DNA of 64,000 nt from Paractinoplanes bogorensis (GTDB lineage: Bacteria; Actinomycetota; Actinomycetes; Mycobacteriales; Micromonosporaceae): contig NZ_JAHKKG010000005.1 of the NCBI RefSeq assembly GCF_018829635.1, forward strand, positions 699,624-763,623, given 5' to 3'. A model generated the notes under the pieces. That model saw only the letters and a program-made list of their open reading frames with translations, searched no databases and was not told the origin of the DNA. A program made the position numbers and the translations under genes. Of the stretch, positions 53,079-62,114 are shown piece by piece. Position 1 is the stretch's first letter; each line of letters begins with the position of its first letter.

Positions 53079-53366
53079 ATGGAAGCCATCGTCTACTTGT
53101 GCCCGGCCAGCCTGGTCGTCGCGGTCGTCGGCGCGACCATCTCGACCGTCCGTGAGGTTCGGAAGGCCGCCCGCAAGCGCGGCATCGACCCCGACGCCAC
53201 CGGCTGGAACAAAATCAACGCGTCGGTGCACGCCTGGTCGGACGAGGACCAGGCGAAGAAGCAGCGCAAGCGTGACGCCGAGGAGGAGTGGTTCCGCCGC
53301 AATCCGCACGCGTGCCGGCTCTGCCGCTCGAGACGGCACAGCACGCAATACCACTGGAGCCGCTGA
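53079..53366 (+). CDS. Small membrane-anchored protein, unknown
   Basis: A 95-residue protein. An N-terminal hydrophobic helix (IVYLCPASLVVAVVGATIS) is followed by a charged, helical region (VREVRKAARKRG, EDQAKKQRKRDAEEEWFRR) and a C-terminal CRLCRSRRHSTQYH that could bind a metal through C-x2-C and two histidines. Starts 13 bases after the preceding membrane protein gene, so they are probably co-transcribed. No family recognised. Confidence 0.6.
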   Translation: MEAIVYLCPASLVVAVVGATISTVREVRKAARKRGIDPDATGWNKINASVHAWSDEDQAKKQRKRDAEEEWFRRNPHACRLCRSRRHSTQYHWSR

Positions 53367-53421
53367 ACCCGTCCGGAAAAGCGGACACCGGCTGTCAGGT
53401 TTTGGCGGGAGAGTCGTCGGC

Positions 53422-54339
53422 ATGGCAGACAAACCACTGACAGGCAAGGTCGCCCTCGTGGCGGGCGCGACGCGCGGAGCCGGGCGGCAGATCGCGGTTC
53501 AGCTCGGCGCGGCGGGCGCCACCGTCTACGCGACCGGGCGCAGCACCCGGGCCCGGCGCTCCGAGATGGACCGGCCCGAGACGATCGAGGAGACCGCCGA
53601 GATGGTCACGGCGGCCGGCGGCACGGGCATCGCCGTGGCCGTCGACCACCTGGAAAGCGACCAGGTCGCCGCGCTCGTGCGGAAGATCGACGACGAGCAG
53701 GGGCGCCTCGACGTGCTGGTCAACGACGTCTGGGGCGGCGACCCCCTCGCCACCTGGCACAAGCCGGTGTGGGACCAGCCGCTCGACAAGGGGTTCCGGC
53801 TGCTGCGCCTGGCCATCGACACGCACATCACCACCGCGCACCACGCCATGCCGCTGCTCATCCGCAACCCGGGCGGGCTCGTGGTCGAGATGGGCGACGG
53901 CACCACCGCCTACAACGAGGTCAACTACCGGCTGTCCGTCTTCTACGACCTGGCCAAGGTGTCGGTGAACCGGCTCGCCTACGCCTGGTCGAAGGAACTC
54001 GCCGGCCACGGCGGCACCTCGGTCGCCCTCACCCCGGGGTGGCTGCGGTCCGAGATGATGCTCGACGGCTTCGGCGTCACCGAGGACAACTGGCTCGACG
54101 GCGCCAAGAACGAACCGCACTTCGCCATCTCGGAATCGCCCGCGTTCGTGGGCCGGGCCGTCGCCGCGCTGGCCGCCGACCCGGACAAGGCCCGCTGGAA
54201 CGGCAGGTCGACCTCCAGCGGTGAACTCGCCCAGGTCTACGGCTTCACCGACCTGGACGGGAGCCAACCGGACGCGTGGCGTTACCTGGTCGAGGTGCAG
54301 GACCCGGGCAAGCCGGCCGACGTCTCCGGTTACCGATAA
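53422..54339 (+). CDS. Short-chain dehydrogenase/reductase
   Basis: A 305-residue SDR. The nucleotide site is VAGATRGAGRQIA at residues 13-25 (GxxxGxG), and the catalytic Y-x3-K lies in VFYDLAKVSVNRLAYAWSKEL. The longer C-terminal part (SEMMLDGFGVTEDNWLDGA, SGELAQVYGFTDLDG) is typical of a subgroup annotated as SDR oxidoreductase of unknown substrate. The usual NNAG motif is replaced by NDVWGG (residues about 98-103), a known feature of this subgroup. ATG at 53422 after GGGAGAG. Confidence 0.88.
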   Translation: MADKPLTGKVALVAGATRGAGRQIAVQLGAAGATVYATGRSTRARRSEMDRPETIEETAEMVTAAGGTGIAVAVDHLESDQVAALVRKIDDEQGRLDVLVNDVWGGDPLATWHKPVWDQPLDKGFRLLRLAIDTHITTAHHAMPLLIRNPGGLVVEMGDGTTAYNEVNYRLSVFYDLAKVSVNRLAYAWSKELAGHGGTSVALTPGWLRSEMMLDGFGVTEDNWLDGAKNEPHFAISESPAFVGRAVAALAADPDKARWNGRSTSSGELAQVYGFTDLDGSQPDAWRYLVEVQDPGKPADVSGYR

Positions 54340-55262
54340 AGATCAGCCGCCCGTGCGTGTGCCTCGGCCAGCCGGGAGCGCAACGCGGGCGGCTCGACCA
54401 CTTCGACCTCGGGCCCGAGCGACATCATGTAGGTGTACGCGACGTCCATCGACTCGACCGGCAGCCGCGTCCGGGTCCAGCCGTCGTCCTCCGGCTCGCC
54501 CGCCGTTAGAGCCACCGAAAGTGCTTGCGGCTCGACGACAAACCGCAACTGCCGCACACCGGCCGGACTGAGCCGGATCGCGATCTCGTCGCTCAACATC
54601 TGCCGCACGAACTCCGCCGCCCGTCGGGCCCAGAAACCCGGCAGATCAAACCCGGTTTCCCGTACGAACGTGAGCCCGCTCGCCACCACGCCGGTGATCC
54701 GGTCGACGCGGTAGGTGCGCAGGTCGTCCCCGACTTTGCCGACCAGGTACCAGACCGCGTTCTTGAGGACCAGCCCGTACGGGGAAACCGTCCGGGTCAC
54801 CTCGTCACGTTTCTTGTAGCGGATCTCGACGGACTGGTCGTGCCACACCGCGTGGGCCAGCTCGGCCAGCCGCGGCGGGGTCTCCGGATCGCGGAACCAG
54901 CCGGGCGCGTCGAGGTGGAAACGCTGCCCGGCGCGTTCGGACGCCTCCTGCAAACCCGGGGGCAGCGCGGCCAGGATCTTGAGCCGGGCCGTCTCGGCCG
55001 CCTCGGTCATCCCCATCTCGCGGGCCGGTCCGGGCAGCCCGGCCAGGAACAGCGCCTCGGCCTCGGCCCGGGACAGCCCGGTGAGCCGGGTCCGATAGCC
55101 GTCGACGAGCCGATACCCGCCGACGCGGCCCTGTTCGGCATAGACGGGCACACCTGCCGCCGACAGAGCCACGACATCGCGGTAGACGGTGCGTTCCGAC
55201 ACTTCGAGCTCGGCCGCCAGTTCGGCGGCCGTCATCGAGCCGCGCGCCTGCAGCAACAGCAC
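54330..55262 (-). CDS. WYL-domain transcriptional regulator (YafY-like)
   Basis: A regulator of about 310 residues with an N-terminal helix-turn-helix (SMTAAELAAELEVSERTVYRDVVALSAAGVPVYAEQGRVGGYRL) and a C-terminal WYL ligand-binding domain (RYKKRDEVTRTVSPYGLVLKNAVWYLVGKVGDDLRTYRVDRITG). WYL proteins often respond to nucleic acid or nucleotide ligands and regulate stress or defence genes. The only standard start is the GTG at 55262; homologues usually start about ten residues earlier (xRAARLINLVLLLQ). That stretch is present in frame but without a canonical start, directly after the stop of the VWA gene. Convergent with the SDR gene. Confidence 0.85.
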   Translation of the reverse strand: MLLLQARGSMTAAELAAELEVSERTVYRDVVALSAAGVPVYAEQGRVGGYRLVDGYRTRLTGLSRAEAEALFLAGLPGPAREMGMTEAAETARLKILAALPPGLQEASERAGQRFHLDAPGWFRDPETPPRLAELAHAVWHDQSVEIRYKKRDEVTRTVSPYGLVLKNAVWYLVGKVGDDLRTYRVDRITGVVASGLTFVRETGFDLPGFWARRAAEFVRQMLSDEIAIRLSPAGVRQLRFVVEPQALSVALTAGEPEDDGWTRTRLPVESMDVAYTYMMSLGPEVEVVEPPALRSRLAEAHARAADLYR

Positions 55263-55295
55263 CAGGTTGATCAGCCGCGCGGCCCGGATGACGGA

Positions 55296-57248
55296 TCAGC
55301 GCCTTCCGCGCCGGGCCCGCACGTAGTCGTCGACCACGTAACGGCCCAGCTCCTCGACGTCGGGGCTGAAGACGCGGCCGCCGTTGCGTTCGGCCACCTT
55401 GGCCACGAACCGCTGCAGGCCCGGATCTTCGCCCAGCATGAAGAAGTTGAGCGTGGCGCCGTAGCGGGTCAGGTGGTCGACCTCGTGGATGGTGGCCCGG
55501 ATGGTCTCGGGCAGCGGCGGCCACATGAACCAGGCCTCGCCGTCCTCCAGGTGGGCGGTCGGCTCACCGTCGGTGACGATCAGCACGACCGGCTCGGCAC
55601 CCGGGTGCCGCCGCAGGTGCCGGCCGGCCAGGTTGAGGGCGTGCTGCAGGTTGGTGCCCTTCTCCATGGTCGGGTCGATCGCGGCCAGCTGGCCCTGCGA
55701 CAGCGTCGACGCGTATTTGCCGAACCCGATGATCTGCAGCGAGTCTTGCGGGAACTGGGTCGCGACCAGGTGCGACAGCGCGAGGGCGGTCTGCTTCATC
55801 GGGCCCCAGCGCCCGTCGGCGAACATCGAGTAGGACAGGTCGACCAGCAGCGCGACCGCCGCCGAGGCCCGCCGCTCGGTCTCGGCCACCTCGAAGTCGT
55901 CGGGCTCGAGCCGGACCGGGAGAACGCCCACGCCGCCCGCACCGGCCTGGCGCCGGACCGCGTTGCCGATCGTGCGGACCACGTCGAGCGGCTGCTCGTC
56001 GCCGAACTCCCAGCGCCGCGACGAGCCGATCAGGTCACCCGCCGCGCCCGCGTCGCGCAGGTCGTGCTGCCCCTGCTTGCGGCCGGACAGGTCGTCGAAC
56101 ACCTGGGCCAGCGCCGTGCGCCCGAGCCGGCGCAACGCCTTGGGCGAGAGGGTCAGACCCTCGGCGTCGCGGGTCACCCAGCCCTGCCGGCTCAGCTCCC
56201 GTTCCAGCTCACGCAGCCGGCGTACGTCGTCGGCGGCGCCCCGGCCGAGCTGACGCTCCACCATCTCGACGTCCACGTCGTCGAGCGTGGCCCCGGGGTG
56301 TTCCTGGCCGAGCTGGTCGAGCAGCTCGTCGAGGTCGCCGATCTCGCCCAGAGCCGACGCGGCGTCGCCGTAGCCCAGATCCTGCGGGCCCCGCATCCGC
56401 TCGCCGCGACCCCAGTTGAGGTTGGGCCGCAGCGCCTTCAAGTTGTCGGTCATCCGGCCCAGCTGGCCGCGCAACGGGCCGTCGCCGAGCGCCTGGTCCA
56501 TCAGGCGCGACAGCTCCTCCTGCTGCTGGGGGCTGAGCGAGCGCATCAGCCGCTCGGCCGCCGCCGCCCGCCGGGCCAGCGAGTCGATCAGCTCTTCGAC
56601 GTTGCCCGGGTTTTCCGGGAAGAACTGGCCGTGCTTGGCCATGAACTGCTGGAACGCGTCGTCGGTGTCCTCGCCCCGGGCGTGTTTCTCGAGCAGGTCG
56701 TTCAGGTCGGACACCATCTCGTTGACGCCGTCGAGATCGCCGTTCTCCAGGGCCTGCTTCATGCCCGCGAACCGCTGCTCGACCACCTCGCGCCGCAGCC
56801 CGTCGAGGATCTGCTGGTAGAGCTGCCGGGCCTCGTCGGAGGCCCAGTTGTAGTCGGACAGCTCCTCGACCGCGCGGGACGTCGAGCGGGGCAGGTTGTC
56901 GAGCACCGCCTCGTTGAAGCGGGCCTCGTCGTCGTCGCGGCGGGTCAGCTCGTCGCGCTCGGCCGCCACGGCCTGGTCGAGCAACTGCTGGGCCCGGGTG
57001 ACGGCGCCGTCGAGGTTGCCCCGGCGCAGCGCCTCACGCCGCAACCGCCGGGCCCGGTCGCGCAGCTCGTCGAGCCCGCGACCGGCCCGCGGACCGCGGC
57101 GGACCAGGTCGCGCAGCACGTCGCGCAGGCTCTCGCCCTCGAGCACGCGCTCGCCGACCTCGTCCACGGCTGCCCGCACGTCGTACGGCGGGGCGAGCGG
57201 GTCGGGCCCGTCCCGCCACACGCCGTACCGGAAATTCTTACGAGCCAT
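55296..57248 (-). CDS. VWA-domain protein, magnesium-chelatase-D/CoxE-like
   Basis: A 650-residue protein. Its C-terminal von Willebrand A domain has the MIDAS motif DLSYSMF near residue 470, with TDGEPT as a later metal ligand. The N-terminal 400 residues are highly charged and helical (for example RELERELSRQGWVTRDAEGLTLSPKALRRLG). Proteins of this kind pair with MoxR/ChlI-like AAA ATPases, encoded here immediately upstream, and act as chaperones in metal insertion or complex assembly. The target is not evident. The stop is shared in frame with the following WYL gene. Confidence 0.88.
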   Translation of the reverse strand: MARKNFRYGVWRDGPDPLAPPYDVRAAVDEVGERVLEGESLRDVLRDLVRRGPRAGRGLDELRDRARRLRREALRRGNLDGAVTRAQQLLDQAVAAERDELTRRDDDEARFNEAVLDNLPRSTSRAVEELSDYNWASDEARQLYQQILDGLRREVVEQRFAGMKQALENGDLDGVNEMVSDLNDLLEKHARGEDTDDAFQQFMAKHGQFFPENPGNVEELIDSLARRAAAAERLMRSLSPQQQEELSRLMDQALGDGPLRGQLGRMTDNLKALRPNLNWGRGERMRGPQDLGYGDAASALGEIGDLDELLDQLGQEHPGATLDDVDVEMVERQLGRGAADDVRRLRELERELSRQGWVTRDAEGLTLSPKALRRLGRTALAQVFDDLSGRKQGQHDLRDAGAAGDLIGSSRRWEFGDEQPLDVVRTIGNAVRRQAGAGGVGVLPVRLEPDDFEVAETERRASAAVALLVDLSYSMFADGRWGPMKQTALALSHLVATQFPQDSLQIIGFGKYASTLSQGQLAAIDPTMEKGTNLQHALNLAGRHLRRHPGAEPVVLIVTDGEPTAHLEDGEAWFMWPPLPETIRATIHEVDHLTRYGATLNFFMLGEDPGLQRFVAKVAERNGGRVFSPDVEELGRYVVDDYVRARRGRR

Positions 57249-57250
57249 GG

Positions 57251-58669
57251 TCAGCTCCCGTACAGGGTGCGGCCGTCGTCGGTGAGTTCCTTGGCCATCC
57301 GGCGGGTCAGGTGCAGCCCCTCGAGCACGAACTCGATGCCGGAGGCGGCCTGCCCGGGCGAGGGCGCGTCGCCCAGGCCGAGCCGGTCGAGCACCTTGGC
57401 CAGGCCGGGCACGGTGCCGATCTGTCCCAGCAGTTCCTCGGCGCTGACCAGGTCACCGGTCTCGACAATGGCGCCCTCGGCCACCAGGTCGGTGAACCCG
57501 GACAGGTCGAGGCCGGCCAGCCGGTCGCGGAACGTCTCGGCCGTCGCCACCCGCAGCAGGTGCGCGAGCACCTCGGTCTCGCGCCCCTCCTCGCCGCTCT
57601 CGAACTCGACCTTGCCGCGCAGGGTCGAGGTGACCGACACGGTGTCGCAGATGCGGGCCACGGCCTCACGCTCCTGCCGCAGACCGCTGCGCCGCAGGGC
57701 GCTGGCCGCGACCGTCTCGGCGGCGGCGATCGCGAACCGGGCCGAGATGCCCGAACGGGCGTCGACCGACGGCGACTCGCGGACCGCCCGGGTGTAGCGG
57801 GCCAGCACGTCGACCAGGTGGTCGGGCACGGCCGCGACCAGGTCGGCCTCCTGCCGGATGAGCTCGGTCTCGAGGGCCAGGTCGACCGGGTAGTGGGTGC
57901 GGATCTCGGCGCCGAACCGGTCCTTCAGCGGGGTGATGATGCGCCCGCGGTTGGTGTAGTCCTCCGGGTTGGCCGAGGCCACAAGCAGCAGGTCGAGCGG
58001 CAGCCGGAGCTGGTAGCCGCGGACCTGGATGTCGCGTTCCTCGAGCACGTTGAGCAGCGACACCTGGATGCGCTCGGCCAGGTCGGGCAGCTCGTTGACG
58101 GCGAAGATGCCCCGGTTGGTGCGCGGCACCAGCCCGAAGTGAATCGTGTCGGGGTCGCCCAGCGCCCGGCCCTCGGCCACCTTGATCGGGTCGACGTCGC
58201 CGATCAGGTCGCCGACGCTGGTGTCGGGGGTGGCGAGCTTTTCGCCGTAGCGCTCGGAGCGGTGCAGCCACGAGATCGGCAGCAGGTCACCGGTCTCGGC
58301 GACCATCCGCCGGGTGGCCGGGGTGAGCGGGTGGTAGGGGTGTTCGTGCAGCTCGGAGCCGGTGATGACCGGCGTCCACTCGTCGAGCAGGCCGATCAGC
58401 CCGCGGATGAGCCGGGTCTTGCCCTGGCCGCGCTCGCCCAGCAGGACCATGTCGTGCCCGGCCAGCAGCGCCCGCTCGACCTCGGGGAGCACGGTGTCGT
58501 CGTAGCCCACGATGCCCGGGAAGCGCGGCCCGCCGTCGCGGAGGCGGGCCAGGAGGTTGTCGCGCAGTTCCTGCTTGACGGTTTTGTACTCGTGGCCGGA
58601 GGCCCGGAGCTCGCCCAGGGTGCGCGGGAGGTCGGATGAGGGTGTGATCGCGGTTGGTGCATCTGTCAC
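57251..58669 (-). CDS. MoxR/ChlI-like AAA+ ATPase
   Basis: A 472-residue AAA+ protein from the GTG at 58669. Walker A is GERGQGKT at 78-85; the Walker B segment and sensor are in GIFAVNELPDLAERIQVSLLNVLEERD, followed by LLLVASANPEDYTNRGRIITPLKDRFGAEI, the ChlI/MoxR signature. The preceding in-frame sequence up to 58798 overlaps the divergent PhzF gene and is not considered coding. It is paired with the VWA protein downstream, two bases apart, as a typical MoxR-VWA system. Confidence 0.92.
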   Translation of the reverse strand: MTDAPTAITPSSDLPRTLGELRASGHEYKTVKQELRDNLLARLRDGGPRFPGIVGYDDTVLPEVERALLAGHDMVLLGERGQGKTRLIRGLIGLLDEWTPVITGSELHEHPYHPLTPATRRMVAETGDLLPISWLHRSERYGEKLATPDTSVGDLIGDVDPIKVAEGRALGDPDTIHFGLVPRTNRGIFAVNELPDLAERIQVSLLNVLEERDIQVRGYQLRLPLDLLLVASANPEDYTNRGRIITPLKDRFGAEIRTHYPVDLALETELIRQEADLVAAVPDHLVDVLARYTRAVRESPSVDARSGISARFAIAAAETVAASALRRSGLRQEREAVARICDTVSVTSTLRGKVEFESGEEGRETEVLAHLLRVATAETFRDRLAGLDLSGFTDLVAEGAIVETGDLVSAEELLGQIGTVPGLAKVLDRLGLGDAPSPGQAASGIEFVLEGLHLTRRMAKELTDDGRTLYGS

Positions 58670-58745
58670 CGTCAGAACGCTACTCCGGGGTTGTGACAAC
58701 AAGCGGCCTCCCGCGTTTCGCTGAGAGCGTGGCAGTCTCCCTTGC

Positions 58746-59549
58746 ATGGCGACGATCGAGCGGTACGCGGCATTCACCGACGACCCGGCGGGCGGCAACC
58801 CGGCCGGGGTCGTGCTCGACGCGAGTGACCTGGACGACGAGGCGATGCTGAAGATCGCGGCCGAGGTGGGTTACTCGGAGACGGCCTTCATCACCGGCGG
58901 GAAATACCGGGTGCGCTACTTCAGCCCGCTCGCCGAGGTGCCGTTCTGCGGGCACGCCACGGTCGCCACCGCGGTCGCGCTCGGGCCGGGCGAGCACGTG
59001 TTCACCACCAACGCGGGCGAGGTGCCGGTCAGCGTCGACGCGCACGGCCGGGCCACCCTGACCAGCGTGCCGCCGGCCATCTCCGAGCTGCCCGCCCGGC
59101 AAGCACTGCTCACCGCGCTGCGCTGGAGCGAGGACGATCTCGACCCCGGGTTCAAACCCCAGGTTGCGTACGCCGGTGCGTACCACCCGGTGCTGGCCGC
59201 GCGGACCCGTTCGCGGCTGGCCGAGCTCGACTACGACTTCGACGCGCTCAAGGGGCTGATGGAGGCACAGGGCTGGACGACGATCCAGCTGATCTTCCGC
59301 ACCGGTGACCGCAGTTTCGACGTACGGAATCCCTTCCCGGTCGGCGGGGTCGTCGAAGATCCGGCCACCGGGGCCGCGGCGGCCGCCCTGGGCGGATATC
59401 TGCGGGCGATGTTCCTGGTGCCCGAGGAGGCCACCCTCGAGCTGCGGCAGGGCGACGACATGGGCCGGCCGAGCCGGATCACGGTCGCGCTGCGGCGCAA
59501 CGACGCGCGCGTACGGGTCAGCGGGAACGCCGTGCCGATGGGCGACTAG
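58746..59549 (+). CDS. PhzF-family isomerase-like protein
   Basis: A 267-residue protein of the PhzF/diaminopimelate-epimerase-like fold. The catalytic glutamate is E45 in SETAF; RYFSPLAEVPFCGHATVA and VEDPATGAAAAALGGYL are the signature segments. In phenazine producers PhzF isomerises DHHA; most actinomycete homologues have no known substrate and no phenazine genes are in this window. Divergent from the MoxR-like gene with 76 bases between the starts. It is followed after 12 bases by the ABC-F gene. Confidence 0.92.
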   Translation: MATIERYAAFTDDPAGGNPAGVVLDASDLDDEAMLKIAAEVGYSETAFITGGKYRVRYFSPLAEVPFCGHATVATAVALGPGEHVFTTNAGEVPVSVDAHGRATLTSVPPAISELPARQALLTALRWSEDDLDPGFKPQVAYAGAYHPVLAARTRSRLAELDYDFDALKGLMEAQGWTTIQLIFRTGDRSFDVRNPFPVGGVVEDPATGAAAAALGGYLRAMFLVPEEATLELRQGDDMGRPSRITVALRRNDARVRVSGNAVPMGD

Positions 59550-59561
59550 GCTCGGAAGGCG

Positions 59562-61196
59562 ATGAGCGCCACCCTGATTGCCCGTGATCTCGCCGCCGGG
59601 CACGGCGACCGCGTCCTCTTCTCGGGGCTCGACCTGGTGGTCGCCCCGGGCGACGTGATCGGCCTGGTCGGGGTGAACGGCGCGGGCAAGACGACGCTGC
59701 TGCGCACCCTGGCCGGCCTGGTGCCGGTCGAGGGCGGCACGGTCACGCTGAGCCCGCCCACCGCCAACGTCGGCTACCTGCCGCAGGAGCGCGAGCGTCG
59801 CGAGGGCGAGACCGTCCGCGACTTCCTGGCCCGCCGCACCGGCGTCGGCCCGGCCCAGACCGCCCTCGACACCGCGACCGAGCGGCTGACCGAGGGCGCG
59901 CCGGGTGCCGACGACGAATACGCGACGGCCCTGGAACGCTGGCTCGACCTGGGCGGTGCCGACCTCGACGAGCGGGCCGCGCAGGTCACGGCCGAGTTGC
60001 ACCTGACCGTCGGCCTCGACCACCCGATGACCGCGCTCTCGGGTGGCCAGGCGGCCCGCGCGGGCATGGCGTCGCTGCTGCTCAGCCGGTACGACGTGTT
60101 CCTGCTCGACGAACCCACCAACGACCTCGACCTGGACGGGCTGCGCCGGCTCGAGGAGTTCATGGCGGGCCTGCGAGCGGGTGCGTTGCTGGTCAGTCAC
60201 GACCGCGAGTTCCTCACCCGTACGGTGGGAAAGGTCCTCGAACTTGATCTGGCCCAGCAGAAGGTGACCCTGTTCGGCGGCGGCTACGCGTCCTATCTGG
60301 AGGAACGCGACCGGGCCCGGCGGCAGGCCCGGGAGGACTACGAGGAGTACTCCGACAAGAAGGAGGACCTGCTCGAACGGGCCCGCATGCAACGCGCCTG
60401 GATGGAGAAGGGCGTGCGCAACGCCCGCCGCAAGGCCCCCGACAACGACAAGATCGCCAAGAGCCACCGCGGCGAGACCAGCGAGAAGCAGGCGGCCAAG
60501 GCCCGGCAGACCGAGAAGCTGATCGAGCGGATGGAGGTCGTCGAGGAGCCGCGCAAGGAGTGGGAGCTGCGGATGGAGATCGCCGCCGCGCCCCGCTCGG
60601 GCTCGGTGGTGGCGACCCTGCGCGACGCGGTCGTACGCCGCGGCGACTTCCAGCTCGGGCCGGTCACCCTGCAGATCGACTGGGCCGACCGGATCGCGAT
60701 CACCGGCGCCAACGGCTCTGGCAAGTCGACCCTGCTGGCCGCGCTGCTGGGCCGGCTGCCCCTCGACGAGGGCGCGGCCCACCTGGGCTCGGGCGTGGTG
60801 GTCGGCGAGATCGACCAGGCGCGCGGGCTGTTCCTGGGCGGTCAGTCGTTGATGACAGCGTTCGGCGCGGCGGTGCCCGAGATGAGCGACGCCGACGTAC
60901 GGACACTGCTGGCCAAGTTCGGGCTGCGGGCGGCGCACGTGCCCCGGCCCGCCGCGAGCCTGTCCCCCGGCGAGCGCACCCGGGCGGCACTGGCCCTGCT
61001 GCAGGCACGGGGCGTGAACCTGTTGGTGCTGGACGAACCGACCAACCACCTCGACCTGCCCGCCATCGAGCAGCTGGAGGCCGCGCTCGGGTCGTACGAG
61101 GGAACGCTTCTGCTCGTCACCCACGACCGGCGGATGCTTGAGGCGGTCAGCACCACCCGGCACCTGGAAGTGGCCGACGGCAAGGTCACCGGCTGA
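59562..61196 (+). CDS. ABC-F family ATPase
   Basis: A 544-residue ABC-F protein with two cassettes: Walker A GVNGAGKT (residues about 34-41), signature LSGGQAARAG, Walker B LLDEPTNDLD; and GANGSGKS, LSPGERTRAAL, LVLDEPTNHLD in the second half. Between them is a charged coiled-coil linker (RARRQAREDYEEYSDKKEDLLERARMQR ... RKAPDNDKIAKSHRGETSEKQ) longer than in the ABC-F at 1862. A TlrC/OleB/Lmr-like resistance type or a general ribosome factor is possible. The 3' end overlaps the convergent gene by 11 bases. Confidence 0.93.
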   Translation: MSATLIARDLAAGHGDRVLFSGLDLVVAPGDVIGLVGVNGAGKTTLLRTLAGLVPVEGGTVTLSPPTANVGYLPQERERREGETVRDFLARRTGVGPAQTALDTATERLTEGAPGADDEYATALERWLDLGGADLDERAAQVTAELHLTVGLDHPMTALSGGQAARAGMASLLLSRYDVFLLDEPTNDLDLDGLRRLEEFMAGLRAGALLVSHDREFLTRTVGKVLELDLAQQKVTLFGGGYASYLEERDRARRQAREDYEEYSDKKEDLLERARMQRAWMEKGVRNARRKAPDNDKIAKSHRGETSEKQAAKARQTEKLIERMEVVEEPRKEWELRMEIAAAPRSGSVVATLRDAVVRRGDFQLGPVTLQIDWADRIAITGANGSGKSTLLAALLGRLPLDEGAAHLGSGVVVGEIDQARGLFLGGQSLMTAFGAAVPEMSDADVRTLLAKFGLRAAHVPRPAASLSPGERTRAALALLQARGVNLLVLDEPTNHLDLPAIEQLEAALGSYEGTLLLVTHDRRMLEAVSTTRHLEVADGKVTG

Positions 61197-62046
61197 CCGC
61201 GTCCTCCAGCGGCACCGTCACCCGCACGCCGGCCAGGCCCGCCGCCGGCCAGCGGACCACCAGGTCGAGCACGTCACCGGACGGGCGGGCGACGACATAT
61301 TCCGTACGGGCGTGGTAGCCGTCCGCGCCACCACCGGCCTCGCCCTCGTACGCCGCCAGACGCACCGCGGACCGGTCGCGCAGCACGGCGATCGACGCAC
61401 CCCAGTCGCCGGGCGCGTCGGCGGCGATCCGGGCGAAACTCTCCACCGCCATCGCCAGGGTCGAACCGACCGCGGTCAACCGGCTCAGCACGACAACGCC
61501 GTCGCGGTCGCGGGCCAGCACCCGCGGCGCCGCGCACAGCCGCCCGGCCTCCAGCGGCGGCGGCTCGAGATCGTCGTCGCCCTCGCTGTCCCGCACGCCG
61601 CCCGGCACCGGGGCCATGTCGACCGGCGCCTCCCAGATCGAGACGACACCCCGCTCGGCCTCGGCCCGCGACGGCACGGCAAAGCTGCTGGAATGCTCGG
61701 GGAAGCCGATCTCGGGCCAGGCCAGCACGAGGTCGAGGCGGTCGAACTGGGCGGGCAGCACCACCCGCGTCCGGTGCGTCGAGCCGTCGTCGGCGATCGA
61801 GCCGTACTCCCAATGGGCCCGCCCGTTCGCGTCGAGCCAGCCGACCCGCAGATCAACCCCTTCGTCGTACGCGGGAAGCAGTCGCCTCTCGGCCGGCGGT
61901 GCCGGTTGCCCGCGCCTCGCCACGAGATCGATCTCGAGCCCGTCGTTGCGCGAGGTCATCTGGACGACACCGACGGTCAGCGCCGGGTCGTCGACCAGCA
62001 GGCCGCCGGGGTGCGCGGGCACGCCCAGCGTCTGTTCGAACAGCAT
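61186..62046 (-). CDS. Uncharacterised two-part soluble protein
   Basis: A 286-residue protein with no signal peptide or membrane segment. The first half contains GLEIDLVARRGQP and RTRVVLPAQFDRLDLVLAWPEIGFPE; the second half a probable beta-rich part (TAVGSTLAMAVESFARIAADAPGDWGASIAVLRDRSAVRLAAYEG ... LDLVVRWPAAGLAGVRVTVPL). The repeated 'LDLVLAWPEIG / LDLVVRWPAAGL' motif suggests two copies of a similar domain. I do not recognise the family. It is convergent with the ABC-F gene. Confidence 0.66.
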   Translation of the reverse strand: MLFEQTLGVPAHPGGLLVDDPALTVGVVQMTSRNDGLEIDLVARRGQPAPPAERRLLPAYDEGVDLRVGWLDANGRAHWEYGSIADDGSTHRTRVVLPAQFDRLDLVLAWPEIGFPEHSSSFAVPSRAEAERGVVSIWEAPVDMAPVPGGVRDSEGDDDLEPPPLEAGRLCAAPRVLARDRDGVVVLSRLTAVGSTLAMAVESFARIAADAPGDWGASIAVLRDRSAVRLAAYEGEAGGGADGYHARTEYVVARPSGDVLDLVVRWPAAGLAGVRVTVPLEDAVSR

Positions 62047-62114
62047 GGGCGCAGCGTAGCGGGCGGTGGAAGTGGGCAACTACCGTCGACAGTCAGCAGA
62101 GCTGAGGAGTGCCC

